The notes beneath the pieces were generated by a model that saw only the letters and a program-made list of their open reading frames with translations, was not told the DNA's origin and ran no database searches. From Sinorhizobium terangae (GTDB lineage: Bacteria > Pseudomonadota > Alphaproteobacteria > Rhizobiales > Rhizobiaceae), in NCBI RefSeq assembly GCF_009601505.1, contig NZ_WITC01000061.1, forward strand, positions 124,001 through 188,000: 64,000 nucleotides of DNA. The letters run 5' to 3'. Positions 45,859 to 54,434 of the stretch are shown here, piece by piece; within the stretch, counting starts at the first letter, position 1, and every line of letters begins with the position of its first letter. A program made the position numbers and the translations under genes.

Positions 45859-46614
45859 CTACTGCACAAGCGGCCGCAATGCACCTTGCGTCTCCTTGAG
45901 CATGGAGAGGTAGCGCTCTGCGAGTTCCGAGGCCGCGACGTGTGCGGCCGGCGCGCCGATATTGAGCGCCGCGACCACCTGCCCGCGCGCGTTCATCACG
46001 GGCACCGCGATCGAGCAAAGTCCGAGCTCGAGCTCCTGGTCGATGACCGCATAGCCCTGCTCGCGAACCCGGCGCAGTTCCTCGATCAACTCTTGCGGAT
46101 CGGTCTTCGTGCGCGGCGTGTTGGCCTTGAGCTCCGTGCGGTTCAGGATCTCGCGCGCTTCCGCTTCAGGAAGTGCTGCCAGCAGCACGCGGCCCATCGA
46201 GGCGCAATAGGCGGGAAGGCGGGACCCGGGCATGAGGTTGATCGACATCACCCGCCGCTGCGAGGCGCGCGCCACATAGACGACCTCGGTGCCGTCGAGC
46301 ACTGAGGCCGACGCGCTCTGGCCGGCCTTTTCCGAAAGCTGGTCGAGATATGGCTGGACAAGCGCCGGCAAGGGTGTCGCCGACAGATAGGCGTGGCCGA
46401 GCCGCAGGATTTTCGGCGTCAGCGTAAAGAATTTGCCGTCGTAGTCGGCATAGCCGAGCTCGGAAAGCGTGAGCAGCGAGCGCCGCACCGTCGCACGGTC
46501 AAGATCGGTGATTTTCGCAGCCTCCGCAATCGTCAGCCGCGGCTGCGCCTCCCCGAATGCCTCGATGACCTTCAGCCCCCGCGCGAAACCGCTGACGAAA
46601 TCCGTTTCCCGCAT
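45859..46614 (-). CDS. pcaR: IclR-family regulator PcaR
   Basis: 251 aa from the ATG (MRETDFVSGFARGL) with GAGGAG upstream. Winged HTH IAEAAKITDLDRATVRRSLLTLSELGY and an IclR effector domain (YVARASQRRVMSINLMPGSRLPAYCASMGRVLLA). The SGFARGLKVIEAFG start is typical of PcaR/PcaU/PobR. Activates 3-oxoadipate catabolism in response to 3-oxoadipate; divergent from pcaIJF with a shared operator region. Confidence 0.92.
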   Translation of the reverse strand: MRETDFVSGFARGLKVIEAFGEAQPRLTIAEAAKITDLDRATVRRSLLTLSELGYADYDGKFFTLTPKILRLGHAYLSATPLPALVQPYLDQLSEKAGQSASASVLDGTEVVYVARASQRRVMSINLMPGSRLPAYCASMGRVLLAALPEAEAREILNRTELKANTPRTKTDPQELIEELRRVREQGYAVIDQELELGLCSIAVPVMNARGQVVAALNIGAPAAHVAASELAERYLSMLKETQGALRPLVQ

Positions 46615-46640
46615 GATTCGCTCCTCATCTATTTTGGCCA

Positions 46641-46681
46641 TTTTGTGCGATATGCGAACAAAAGTCAAATATCGCACAAAA
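46641..46681. promoter_or_regulatory. PcaR operator: inverted repeat between pcaR and pcaI
   Basis: TTTTGTGCGATAT at 46641-46653 is the exact reverse complement of ATATCGCACAAAA at 46669-46681. Read on the minus strand, 46645-46659 is GTTCGCATATCGCAC, close to the GTTCGATAATCGCAC consensus known for PcaR/PcaU binding in Pseudomonas and Acinetobacter. Confidence 0.72.
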
Positions 46682-46798
46682 ATGTTTGACGAGCGGCTCA
46701 AACGAGCGCTTATTCCCGCCATCGCCGATAACGAAAGCCAGGCGGGACCGCGTGTCCCCTGATCGACAGTTCGGCAACATCAACGGAGGAGGGCCAGG

Positions 46799-47656
46799 AT
46801 GGCTCGCATATTGTCGCTCGCCGAGGCGGTCGCCGAAAACGTGAAGGATGGCGACACCGTCGCCATGGAAGGATTCACCCATCTCATTCCCTATGCCGCT
46901 GGCCATGAGGTGATCCGCCAGGGCAGGAAGGATCTCTTCCTCGTCCGCATGACGCCGGACATCCTCTATGACCAGTTGATCGGCGTCGGCGCCGCACGAG
47001 GCATGAAATTCTCCTGGGGCGGCAATCCCGGCGTCGGCTCGCTGCACCGCTTCCGCGATGCGGTGGAAAATCAATGGCCGCGGCCGCTGGAAATCGAGGA
47101 ACACTCCCACGCGGCGATGGCGAACGCCTATGAGGCGGGCGCCGCAAACCTGCCCTTCGCAACGCTCAGGGGCTATATCGGCGCCGACCTGCCCAAGGTG
47201 AACGCCAACATCAGGCAAGTTACCTGCCCCTTCACCGGTGAGGTGCTTGCCGCCGTGCCGGCGATCCGTCCGGACGTGACGATCATCCACGCGCAGCGCG
47301 CCGACCGGAAGGGCAATGTACTCCTCGAAGGCATCGTCGGCGTGCAGAAGGAAGCGGTGCTTGCCGCCAAGCGCTCGATCGTGACCGTCGAGGAGATCGT
47401 CGACGAGCTTAACCCTCCCTCTCCGAATTCGGTCGTGCTGCCGACCTGGGCGGTGACGGCAGTCGTCCACGTGCCGGGCGGCGCCTTCCCCTCTTATGCG
47501 CATGGCTATTATCCGCGCTCAAACGCCTTCTATATCGCCTGGGACGAGATCGCCCGCGACAGGGAAACGTTCACCGCCTGGATCAAGGAAAACGTGCTCG
47601 ACGCGAAGCCCGAGGACTTCGCCAGACATGCCGCAAAGTCGGCAAAGGCCGCGTAA
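46799..47656 (+). CDS. pcaI: 3-oxoadipate CoA-transferase subunit A
   Basis: 285 aa, preceded by GGAGGAGG. Family I CoA-transferase alpha-like subunit: VAENVKDGDTVAMEGFTHLIPYAAGHEV and MKFSWGGNPGVGSLHRF. With PcaJ moves CoA from succinyl-CoA to 3-oxoadipate. It is the longer rhizobial form, about 285 aa against about 230 in Pseudomonas. Confidence 0.95.
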   Translation: MARILSLAEAVAENVKDGDTVAMEGFTHLIPYAAGHEVIRQGRKDLFLVRMTPDILYDQLIGVGAARGMKFSWGGNPGVGSLHRFRDAVENQWPRPLEIEEHSHAAMANAYEAGAANLPFATLRGYIGADLPKVNANIRQVTCPFTGEVLAAVPAIRPDVTIIHAQRADRKGNVLLEGIVGVQKEAVLAAKRSIVTVEEIVDELNPPSPNSVVLPTWAVTAVVHVPGGAFPSYAHGYYPRSNAFYIAWDEIARDRETFTAWIKENVLDAKPEDFARHAAKSAKAA

Positions 47657-47666
47657 GGAGGCGACG

Positions 47667-48458
47667 ATGACGGATTTCACCCCCACGGAAATGATGACGA
47701 TCGCGGCAGCGCGCGCGCTTTCCAACGACGACGTCTGCTTCGTCGGCATCGGCGCGCCCTCGGCCGCCTGCAACGTCGCGCGGCTGACGCATGCGCCGGA
47801 CATAACGCTGATCTACGAGAGCGGCACCGTCGGCACCAAGCCGGACGTGCTGCCGCTGTCGATCGGCGACGGCGAGCTTTGCGACACCGCGCTCTTCACC
47901 GTCTCCGTCCCGGAAATGTTCCGCTACTGGCTGCAGGGCGGGCGCATCACGACCGGCTTTCTCGGCGGCGCGCAGATTGACCGCTTCGCCAACCTCAACA
48001 CGACCGTCGTCGGCCCCTATGACCACCCGAAGGTCCGCCTGCCGGGCGGCGGCGGCGCGCCGGAGATCGCCTCGAATTGCGGCCGCATCTTCATCACCAT
48101 GGCGCTCTCGAAACGCGGCTTCGTCGAGAAGCTGCCTTTCATCACCTCCATGGGCCACGGCGAAGGCGGCAACCACCGCGAACGCCTCGGCATGAAGACG
48201 AAGGGTCCGACCCGTGTCATCACCGATCTCTGCATCCTCGAGCCCGATCCCGAGACGAAGGAGTTGACCGTCGTCTCCATCCACCACGGTGTCACGCGCG
48301 AACAAATCGTCGAAAACTGCGGCTGGGCGATCAAGTTCGCCGATACGGTCATCGAGACTCCGGTGCCGACGGAAACGGAACTTGCGGTGCTGCGCGACAT
48401 CAACGCCCGCACCAAGAAGGCCCATCAGGGCACCGAAAAGGGTAAGGAGGCGGCCTGA
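47667..48458 (+). CDS. pcaJ: 3-oxoadipate CoA-transferase subunit B
   Basis: 263 aa from the ATG with GGAGGCG upstream (an earlier in-frame start lies within pcaI). Catalytic Glu in TLIYESGTVGTKPD; GFLGGAQIDRFANLNTTVVG is the conserved beta-subunit segment. The stop overlaps the pcaF start as TGATG. Confidence 0.95.
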   Translation: MTDFTPTEMMTIAAARALSNDDVCFVGIGAPSAACNVARLTHAPDITLIYESGTVGTKPDVLPLSIGDGELCDTALFTVSVPEMFRYWLQGGRITTGFLGGAQIDRFANLNTTVVGPYDHPKVRLPGGGGAPEIASNCGRIFITMALSKRGFVEKLPFITSMGHGEGGNHRERLGMKTKGPTRVITDLCILEPDPETKELTVVSIHHGVTREQIVENCGWAIKFADTVIETPVPTETELAVLRDINARTKKAHQGTEKGKEAA

Positions 48459-49660
48459 TGCGCGACGTTTTCATCTGCGATTATATCCGCACGCCGATCG
48501 GCCGCTTCGGCGGCTCGCTGTCCTCGGTGCGCGCAGACGATCTTGGTGCGATCCCGCTTAAGAGTCTCCTGGAGCGCAACGCCTCGGTCGACTGGGAAGC
48601 GATCGACGACGTGATCTTCGGCTGCGCCAATCAGGCGGGTGAAGACAACCGCAACGTCGCTCGCATGTCGCTGCTGCTCGCCGGATTTCCGCTTTCCGTT
48701 CCCGGCACGACGATCAACCGCCTTTGCGGCTCGGGCATGGACGCGGTCATCACGGCGGCCCGTGCCGTCAAGTCGGGCGAAGCCGAACTGATGATCGCCG
48801 GCGGCGTCGAGTCGATGTCGCGCGCGCCCTTCGTGCTGCCGAAGGCCGAAAGTGCCTTCTCGCGTCATGCCGAGATCCACGACACCACGATCGGCTGGCG
48901 CTTCGTCAATCCCCTGATGAAGAAGCAATACGGCGTCGATTCCATGCCGGAGACCGGAGAGAACGTCGCCGAGGACTACAAGATTTCCCGCGAGGACCAG
49001 GATGCCTTTGCCGTGCGCAGCCAGGCGAAGGCCGCAGCAGCACAGGCGAACGGCCGCCTTGCCAAGGAGATCGTCTCGGTCACCATTCCGCAGAGGAAGG
49101 GCGAGGCCATTATTGTCGACAGGGACGAGCATCCCCGGGCAACAACGATGGAAGCCCTTGCCAAGCTGAAGGCGCCGTTCCGCGAAGGCGGCACGGTCAC
49201 CGCCGGCAACGCCTCGGGCGTCAACGACGGTGCAGCGGCGCTCATCATCGCCTCGGAGGAAGCCGCGAGAAAGCACGGATTGACTCCGATCGCCCGTATC
49301 CTCGGCGGCGCCAGTGCGGCCGTGCCGCCGCGGGTCATGGGCATCGGCCCGATCCCCACTTCCCGCAAGCTCATGGCGCGGCTCGGCATGAGGCAGGAGC
49401 AGTTCGACGTGATCGAACTCAACGAGGCTTTCGCGAGCCAGGGATTGGCCGTACTCCGCGAACTCGGCATCGCCGACGACGACGCCCGGGTCAACCGCAA
49501 TGGCGGCGCGATCGCGCTCGGTCATCCGCTCGGCATGTCGGGTGCGCGCATCACCGGTACAGCAGCGCTGGAACTTGCCGAAACCGGCGGGCGCTATTCG
49601 CTCTCGACCATGTGCATCGGCGTCGGCCAAGGCATCGCCGTCGCGCTGGAGCGGGTATGA
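48458..49660 (+). CDS. pcaF: 3-oxoadipyl-CoA thiolase
   Basis: 400 aa. Acyl Cys in TINRLCGSGMDAVITAAR, NEAFASQGLAVLRELG, catalytic His in GHPLGMSGAR and second Cys in TMCIGVGQG. Cleaves 3-oxoadipyl-CoA to succinyl-CoA and acetyl-CoA, ending the beta-ketoadipate pathway that starts with PcaHG at 24324-25698. Confidence 0.96.
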   Translation: MRDVFICDYIRTPIGRFGGSLSSVRADDLGAIPLKSLLERNASVDWEAIDDVIFGCANQAGEDNRNVARMSLLLAGFPLSVPGTTINRLCGSGMDAVITAARAVKSGEAELMIAGGVESMSRAPFVLPKAESAFSRHAEIHDTTIGWRFVNPLMKKQYGVDSMPETGENVAEDYKISREDQDAFAVRSQAKAAAAQANGRLAKEIVSVTIPQRKGEAIIVDRDEHPRATTMEALAKLKAPFREGGTVTAGNASGVNDGAAALIIASEEAARKHGLTPIARILGGASAAVPPRVMGIGPIPTSRKLMARLGMRQEQFDVIELNEAFASQGLAVLRELGIADDDARVNRNGGAIALGHPLGMSGARITGTAALELAETGGRYSLSTMCIGVGQGIAVALERV

Positions 49661-49730
49661 CCCGCGCCGGCGCCTACGGCTGCGTGCGTCTTTTCAGACG
49701 AACGGAGTGCGCTGTAGCACTTTGATTTGC

Positions 49731-49797
49731 TGCATGTTTTCCATAAATCGAGCTCCGACCTAGGGAAACATGCAGTGGGCCGATATTAAGGCCGCTG
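49731..49797. repeat. RIME-like repeat, left block only
   Basis: GCATGTTTTCCATAAATCGAGC...GGGAAACATGC mirrors the left palindrome of the elements at 31438 and 62706. Between convergent pcaF and acylphosphatase genes. Confidence 0.6.
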
Positions 49798-49799
49798 CG

Positions 49800-50084
49800 T
49801 CAATCGGTGATGTGAAACCCCACCGGCTCATGCACGGACGAGGCATCTTCGCTCTCGACGTTTGAAACCCGTGCCGCGGGCGGACCTTTCCAGAACCGGC
49901 TCAGCATCGCCGAAATCGCCGCCGCGGGTCCTGCAATGAGGGCGGTGACGGAGCCGTCGCGCTCGTTGCGGACCCAGCCCGCCAAGCCGAGCCGTACCGC
50001 TTCGTCGCGGGTCCAGACGCGGAAGGCGACGCCCTGCACCCTTCCAGTGATCCGGACCAGAGCCGCTTTGCGATCCTCCGCCAT
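49800..50084 (-). CDS. acyP: Acylphosphatase
   Basis: 94 aa from the ATG with GGAAGGAGG upstream. The signature [16 protein letters not shown] holds the phosphate-binding Arg, and [11 protein letters not shown] the catalytic Asn. Hydrolyses acyl phosphates such as acetyl or carbamoyl phosphate in the cytoplasm. Single-domain, not fused to HypF. Confidence 0.93.
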   Translation of the reverse strand: MAEDRKAALVRITGRVQGVAFRVWTRDEAVRLGLAGWVRNERDGSVTALIAGPAAAISAMLSRFWKGPPAARVSNVESEDASSVHEPVGFHITD

Positions 50085-50228
50085 GGTCGCCTCCTTCCTT
50101 GTTCGGTCCTCTGAATCTGGCGCAGACGGCGGCGAATGCAAGCGGATCGCTTGGGGTGAACGGTGGCCATGCGCGTGCGCGCCGTCATGCCCGACACCGT
50201 TGCCGTTCAGAAAATCTGCCCCCTCGGA

Positions 50229-50257
50229 CTTGAAGGCGCTGCATCGCAATACCATTG
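50229..50257 (+). promoter_or_regulatory. RpoH-like promoter of the small RNA
   Basis: CTTGAA (50229-50234), 17-nt spacer, CCATTG (50252-50257). This fits the alphaproteobacterial sigma-32 consensus CTTGAA-N17-CCATnT. A transcript would start near 50264, just before the first hairpin. Confidence 0.6.
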
Positions 50258-50263
50258 TATGAA

Positions 50264-50380
50264 TCATCGACAGGGCCTCCTCCTCCCGGCCCTGTCGTGG
50301 GATCGGCAACCATCCTCCTCCCAGTTGCCGATCAGATTCGGAAGCCCGGCGCCCCTCCCCCCGCGCCGGGCTTTCTTTTT
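50264..50380 (+). ncRNA. Small RNA with CCUCCUCCC hairpin loops
   Basis: Two perfect hairpins, 50269-50296 (8-bp stem GACAGGGC) and 50301-50333 (10-bp stem GATCGGCAAC), each show CCTCCTCCC in the loop (50279-50287 and 50314-50322). A terminator hairpin with a C-rich loop follows. The loops are anti-Shine-Dalgarno, as in rhodobacterial cuckoo RNAs and rhizobial alpha-r sRNA families that carry such motifs. Predicted length about 115 nt. The exact family is not assigned. Confidence 0.75.
50342..50380 (+). terminator. Rho-independent terminator of the small RNA
   Basis: An 11-bp stem AAGCCCGGCGC / GCGCCGGGCTT, 10-nt C-rich loop, then TTTCTTTTT. Orientation is plus, matching the sRNA. Confidence 0.85.
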
Positions 50381-50481
50381 GCTGGCTCCTGGATGCGTGC
50401 TTTGCGCGTCTGAGACGGCGCCCGGCGCTGTGGGGTCGAAGCGCGCGGGCGATCGCGATAAGATGGCTCTGCTGCACATCT

Positions 50482-50510
50482 GGGAACGTTTCAGCGGGTC
50501 CGGCATCCAA
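50482..50510 (+). promoter_or_regulatory. ECF promoter upstream of the sigma gene
   Basis: GGGAACGTTTC (50482-50492) and GCATCCAA (50503-50510), with 15 nt between GGGAAC and GCATCC. The same two blocks and spacing occur at 51219-51247. GGAAC is the usual ECF -35 core. Confidence 0.72.
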
Positions 50511-50532
50511 TGTGCGACAAGGAGGCCTGACC

Positions 50533-51216
50533 ATGCCCATCACTAAGAAGATCCCATCCCGAAAACGCGAGGCATCGCCGCAAGACATTGACGCCTTCCG
50601 CGCCATTATGCGGACGCACAATCGCAAGCTCTACCGCATTGCCCGCAGCATTGTGCAGAACAACAGTGATGCCGAGGACGTTCTCCAGGAGGCCTATGTC
50701 CGCGCTTTCACGCATTTTTCCGACTTCCGCGGCGACTCGGCGATCACCACATGGCTCTCGCGCATCGTGATCAACGAGGCCTTGGGGCGGCTGCGCCAGG
50801 GGCGGCGACGGAGGCGGCTTGCCGAAGACATGTTGCAGACCCATCAGGCGGAGATCATCGCCTTCCCGCGCAACGCAGACACGGACGATCCGGAAAAGAC
50901 AATGGCACAGCGACAGATTCTCGACCTTGTCGAAAAGGCGACCGATCAGCTTCCGGACATCTACCGCACCGTCTTCGTCATGCGGGTGATCGAGGGTCTC
51001 AGCAACGAAGACACCGCCGAGTTGCTGGCGCTTCGCCCCGAAACCGTCCGAACACGGCTCTTTCGCGCGCGACACCTCATCAAAGAGCAACTGGAGAAAC
51101 AGATCGGTCCGCTTCTGCTCGACGCCTTCCCCTTCGCGGGTAAACGTTGTGAACGTCTGACGGAGGCCGTGCTCGTTCGCATCTCGCAACAGGAACCGAA
51201 GGGCGGCGGCAAGTAA
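50533..51216 (+). CDS. ECF RNA polymerase sigma factor
   Basis: 227 aa from the ATG ([11 protein letters not shown]) with AAGGAGG upstream. Region 2: [51 protein letters not shown]. Region 4: [48 protein letters not shown]. No anti-sigma gene is adjacent, so control must be by other means. Autoregulation is suggested by the shared promoter blocks. It appears to drive the DUF4142-cupredoxin operon. Confidence 0.92.
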   Translation: MPITKKIPSRKREASPQDIDAFRAIMRTHNRKLYRIARSIVQNNSDAEDVLQEAYVRAFTHFSDFRGDSAITTWLSRIVINEALGRLRQGRRRRRLAEDMLQTHQAEIIAFPRNADTDDPEKTMAQRQILDLVEKATDQLPDIYRTVFVMRVIEGLSNEDTAELLALRPETVRTRLFRARHLIKEQLEKQIGPLLLDAFPFAGKRCERLTEAVLVRISQQEPKGGGK

Positions 51217-51218
51217 TC

Positions 51219-51247
51219 GGGAACGTTTCGATCCGCGAAGCATCCAA
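51219..51247 (+). promoter_or_regulatory. ECF promoter upstream of the DUF4142-cupredoxin operon
   Basis: GGGAACGTTTC (51219-51229) and GCATCCAA (51240-51247) with the same 15-nt spacing as the sigma-gene promoter; the intervening ten bases differ, so only the contacts are conserved. Confidence 0.72.
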
Positions 51248-51297
51248 AGCACGTCAATTGCACATCACGCTTTGATCTTCGAGGAAAGGAACATCCG

Positions 51298-51822
51298 ATG
51301 ACCATCCGCCTAACCACCGCAGCCGCTGCGATCGCCCTGTTGATCGGGGGCAATTGGGCGCTCGCCGCCGACAAGCCGACGGATCCACAGATCGCGCATA
51401 TCGCCTACACCGCAGGTGTGATCGATATCGAAGCGGCAAAACAGGCCATTGCGACGTCGAAAAACAAGGCCGTCGTAGAATTCGCCGAGAGCATGGTGCG
51501 CGACCACGAGTCGGTGAACAAGCAGGCACTCGATCTCGTCAAGAAGCTCAATGTTACGCCCGAGGACAACGACACCAGCAAGGCCCTGTCGCAGGCGGCC
51601 GAAACCAAGCGTTCGGAGCTGGCGAAGCTGACGGGCGCTGACTTCGACAAGGCCTATGTCGAGAACGAAGTCGCCTATCACAAGCAGGTCAATGGCGCGC
51701 TGGAAACCCTGCTGATCCCGTCTGCGCAAAATGCCGAGCTCAAGTCTCTGCTCGAGACCGGGCTGAAGCTGTTCCAGGGCCATCAGCAGCATGCCGAGCA
51801 TATCGCGACGGAGCTGAAATGA
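51298..51822 (+). CDS. DUF4142 exported protein
   Basis: 174 aa with AGGAAAGGA upstream. Signal peptide ends at ALAAD. Helical ferritin-like DUF4142 body: IDIEAAKQAIATSKNKAVVEFAESMVRDHESVNKQAL and FDKAYVENEVAYHKQVNGALETLLIP, with conserved His residues (RDH, AYHK, HQQHAEH) that could bind metal. Common in stress-induced rhizobial operons. Overlaps the cupredoxin gene by 4 bp. Confidence 0.88.
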   Translation: MTIRLTTAAAAIALLIGGNWALAADKPTDPQIAHIAYTAGVIDIEAAKQAIATSKNKAVVEFAESMVRDHESVNKQALDLVKKLNVTPEDNDTSKALSQAAETKRSELAKLTGADFDKAYVENEVAYHKQVNGALETLLIPSAQNAELKSLLETGLKLFQGHQQHAEHIATELK

Positions 51823-52148
51823 ACGCGGCAACGAACGCGGTGAGACCGGCTTTTCTCGCCCTGTTGTTGGGAACTGCGGCCATCGCCGTTCCCGCGCAGG
51901 CAGAAACCATCGAGGTGACGATCGACCGCCTCGCCTACGCGCCTGCGGCGATCGAGGCCAAGGTGGGAGATGAAGTCGAGTGGATCAACAAGGATGCGCT
52001 CGTTCACACCGCCACGGTGACGGGAGGCGCGGAAGTGCTCGTCCCCGCGAAGAAATCAGGTCGCCTCCGGCTGCAGGAGCCGGGCAGCTTCGACTATATC
52101 TGCCGCTACCACCCCAACATGAAGGGGCACATCACCGTACGCCCTTGA
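51819..52148 (+). CDS. Cupredoxin (amicyanin/pseudoazurin-like)
   Basis: 109 aa with a signal peptide ending PAQAE. Type 1 copper ligands: His in LVHTATVTGG and the C-terminal loop CRYHPNMKGHITV supplying Cys, His and Met. Secreted with DUF4142; probably a periplasmic electron carrier or copper chaperone in an envelope/oxidative stress response under the ECF factor. Confidence 0.88.
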   Translation: MNAATNAVRPAFLALLLGTAAIAVPAQAETIEVTIDRLAYAPAAIEAKVGDEVEWINKDALVHTATVTGGAEVLVPAKKSGRLRLQEPGSFDYICRYHPNMKGHITVRP

Positions 52149-52187
52149 AAACCACACGCCAGGAGTGCCGGGCCGCCCGGCCTCCTC

Positions 52188-54143
52188 TCACTCCGTCCAA
52201 ATGGCCACGCCGACCGGCGCAAGCCTTCGTCCGCCGACATGGAACGTGGCCGCCTCTGGCGCCGGAACCTCTGCCGTCGTCTTGCCGAAATTGAAGGCAA
52301 AGCGGAGCCGTCCGCGGCGTGTCACCCGCAGATCGCCGAGGTCGCTCAGGCTTTCCACCCCGGCCCAGCCGAGCGCGTCGTCGATTACCTTCTGGAGCAG
52401 GGCACCACGCGCGGCGGTCGCGAGATAGCGCGCCTTGTCGTTGCCGACAAGCGCCGGCGCGCCGTTGCGGTATTCGCCGTCGAACGTGGCAAGCACCATC
52501 TCGCTGGTTCGGATGGTCTCGCGCCAGACGCCGGCCTCGAAGGTCTCGTTGCCATAGAGCACGGTTTCCTTGTGGAAATCCGGCAGGGATTCGACGCGGG
52601 CGATGCTGACATCGATCAGTGCTGAAAGCGGCCCCGGCGGCAGCCCCTCGGGAATGTGCATATCCTCGGTCTTGCTGCCGCTGCGCGCGCCGAAGAGAAC
52701 TTTTGCACCCGATTTCGCCAGCCGCTCGACAAAGGCCGCATCCGCAATGACCAGATCGGGCGCCAGCACCAGTTGGTAGCCGTCGAGGTCGGAATGCTGG
52801 CCGATGAAATCGACATCGACGCCCAGCCTCGAGACGGTTGAATACCAGTCGAGCGCCGTGGCGGCTGCGGAATAGCTGCGGCCCTGCGGCAGTGCCCGCG
52901 TCGCCCAGCGGGAATTGTAGTCGAGCAGGATCGCGACCTGTGCCTTGTCGCGCCTCTCGCCCTTCGGCAGCCCCTTCATCTCTTCGGCGACTTGCGCCAC
53001 TTCGAGATAACCCTGGTCCGCTTCGCTGTTCGGCAACAAAAGCCCCGCGTGGAACTGCTCCTGCGCGAAGGGCACCTGCCGCCAGCGGAAATAGGACACC
53101 ATGTCGACGCCGTGGGCATAGGCGAGCCAGGTCCAGAGCCGCACCATGCCGTCGGCCGGCGACTGGTTGTGCGCGGCCCAGTTCACCGGCCCCGGCTGCT
53201 GCTCCATCACCCAGACGCGGCCGCGGCCGACGGAGCGGTAGAGGTCGTGGTTGAACGCCGGCTGGTCGGGATCGCCGACGCGCATGTAGTGCGCCTTGTC
53301 TTCCACCGCGAGCCGGCCGTTCAACAGCCCGCCCATCGGATAAACATCCCAGGAGGCGATGTCGATGTCCTCGCCGACCTTGTGGTGGTCGAAATCTGTG
53401 TTCTGCGACATGAAGTTGTGCGTCACCGGGCGACCCGGCGAATGCGCCCGGATGATATCGACCTGCGCCCTGTTGAAGCTCTTCACCTGGTCGGAGGAAA
53501 AGCGAATGAAATCGACGATGTGCGTCGGGCTCGGCTCCTCGACGAGATTGTTCGGCAGTTCCACCTCGTCGAAGCTGTTGTAATGCATGGCCCAGAACGA
53601 GGTACCCCAGGCGCGATTCAGCTCGTCGACGGTTTCATAGCGTTCGGCGAGCCACAGGCGGAAGGCACGCAGCGCCTCATCGGAATAGCTGTAGATCGTG
53701 TCGTGATCGCCGTATTCGTTGTCCGTCTGCCAGGCATGCACGTAGGCGTTTTCACCGTAGCGCGCAGCCATCGCTTCGGTGATGCGGGTCGCCTCCTCGC
53801 GGTAGCGCCGGCTCGAAAAGCAATAGTGCCGGCGCGCGCCGAACTTGCGCACGACGCCGCGGGCATCGACCGGCAGAATATCCGGGTGACGGTCGACCAG
53901 CCATTTCGGCGGCGCCGCGGTCGGCGTACCGAGAATAACCTTGAGCCCCGCGCCGCCAAGCACGTCGATCGCCTCGTCCAGCCATTCCCAGTGGAATTCG
54001 CCCGGGCTCGGCTCGATTCGCGCCCAGGCAAATTCGCCGATGCGAACCCAGGCGAGCCCCAGTTCCACCATGCGGTTCGCATCTTGCTCCCATTTCTCGC
54101 GCGGCCATTGCTCCGGATAGTAGCAGACGCCGAGTTCGAGCAT
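52188..54143 (-). CDS. GH42 beta-galactosidase
   Basis: 651 aa from the ATG (MLELGVCYYPEQWP); a GTG at 54218 would add 25 residues that are not family-like, and neither start has a strong ribosome site. N-terminal TIM barrel: LGVCYYPEQWPREKW, acid/base Glu in AWQTDNEYGDHDT, nucleophile Glu in VWVMEQQPGPVNWA. C-terminal ends with a beta domain (AVPAPEAATFHVGGRRLAPV-type). Intracellular; releases galactose from short beta-galactosides. Preceded by a LacI-type operator. Confidence 0.92.
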   Translation of the reverse strand: MLELGVCYYPEQWPREKWEQDANRMVELGLAWVRIGEFAWARIEPSPGEFHWEWLDEAIDVLGGAGLKVILGTPTAAPPKWLVDRHPDILPVDARGVVRKFGARRHYCFSSRRYREEATRITEAMAARYGENAYVHAWQTDNEYGDHDTIYSYSDEALRAFRLWLAERYETVDELNRAWGTSFWAMHYNSFDEVELPNNLVEEPSPTHIVDFIRFSSDQVKSFNRAQVDIIRAHSPGRPVTHNFMSQNTDFDHHKVGEDIDIASWDVYPMGGLLNGRLAVEDKAHYMRVGDPDQPAFNHDLYRSVGRGRVWVMEQQPGPVNWAAHNQSPADGMVRLWTWLAYAHGVDMVSYFRWRQVPFAQEQFHAGLLLPNSEADQGYLEVAQVAEEMKGLPKGERRDKAQVAILLDYNSRWATRALPQGRSYSAAATALDWYSTVSRLGVDVDFIGQHSDLDGYQLVLAPDLVIADAAFVERLAKSGAKVLFGARSGSKTEDMHIPEGLPPGPLSALIDVSIARVESLPDFHKETVLYGNETFEAGVWRETIRTSEMVLATFDGEYRNGAPALVGNDKARYLATAARGALLQKVIDDALGWAGVESLSDLGDLRVTRRGRLRFAFNFGKTTAEVPAPEAATFHVGGRRLAPVGVAIWTE

Positions 54144-54281
54144 GTCGGAAGTCTGATGGTCCGGATTGAAGCGGTTGGGTTTGGACAGCGGCAGATGCAA
54201 GGTGAGTTCCTTTGTCACTTCTCTGAATAGGGCGACATCAGGCAGGACCCTCGCCGCAGTACGGACCGGCCGAAGCCGGAA

Positions 54282-54294
54282 TAAAAACGTTTAC
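54282..54294. promoter_or_regulatory. LacI-type operator upstream of GH42
   Basis: TAAAAACGTTTAC contains the palindromic AAACGTTT core and matches 12 of 13 bases of the operator at 61441-61453. It places the GH42 gene in the same regulon as the transporter. Confidence 0.68.
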
Positions 54295-54330
54295 ATTTCT
54301 GGTCGGGAAAACGGCTGCTCGCTTCTCTCC

Positions 54331-54420
54331 CTAAAGCGCGTCGCGTTCAATCGGACTCATGCGACGCGCTTCAGGTCATTGCTTTTATGCATGTCGTTCT
54401 CCCAAAACCGCTGCACACTT
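54331..54420. repeat. Dispersed rhizobial palindrome cluster
   Basis: AAGCGCGTCGC pairs with GCGACGCGCTT, followed by GCATGTCGTTCTCCCAAAACCGCTGC, a sequence type frequent in Sinorhizobium intergenic regions. It lies at the end of the lacI gene. Confidence 0.55.
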
Positions 54421-54434
54421 TTCGGCGACCTGAA

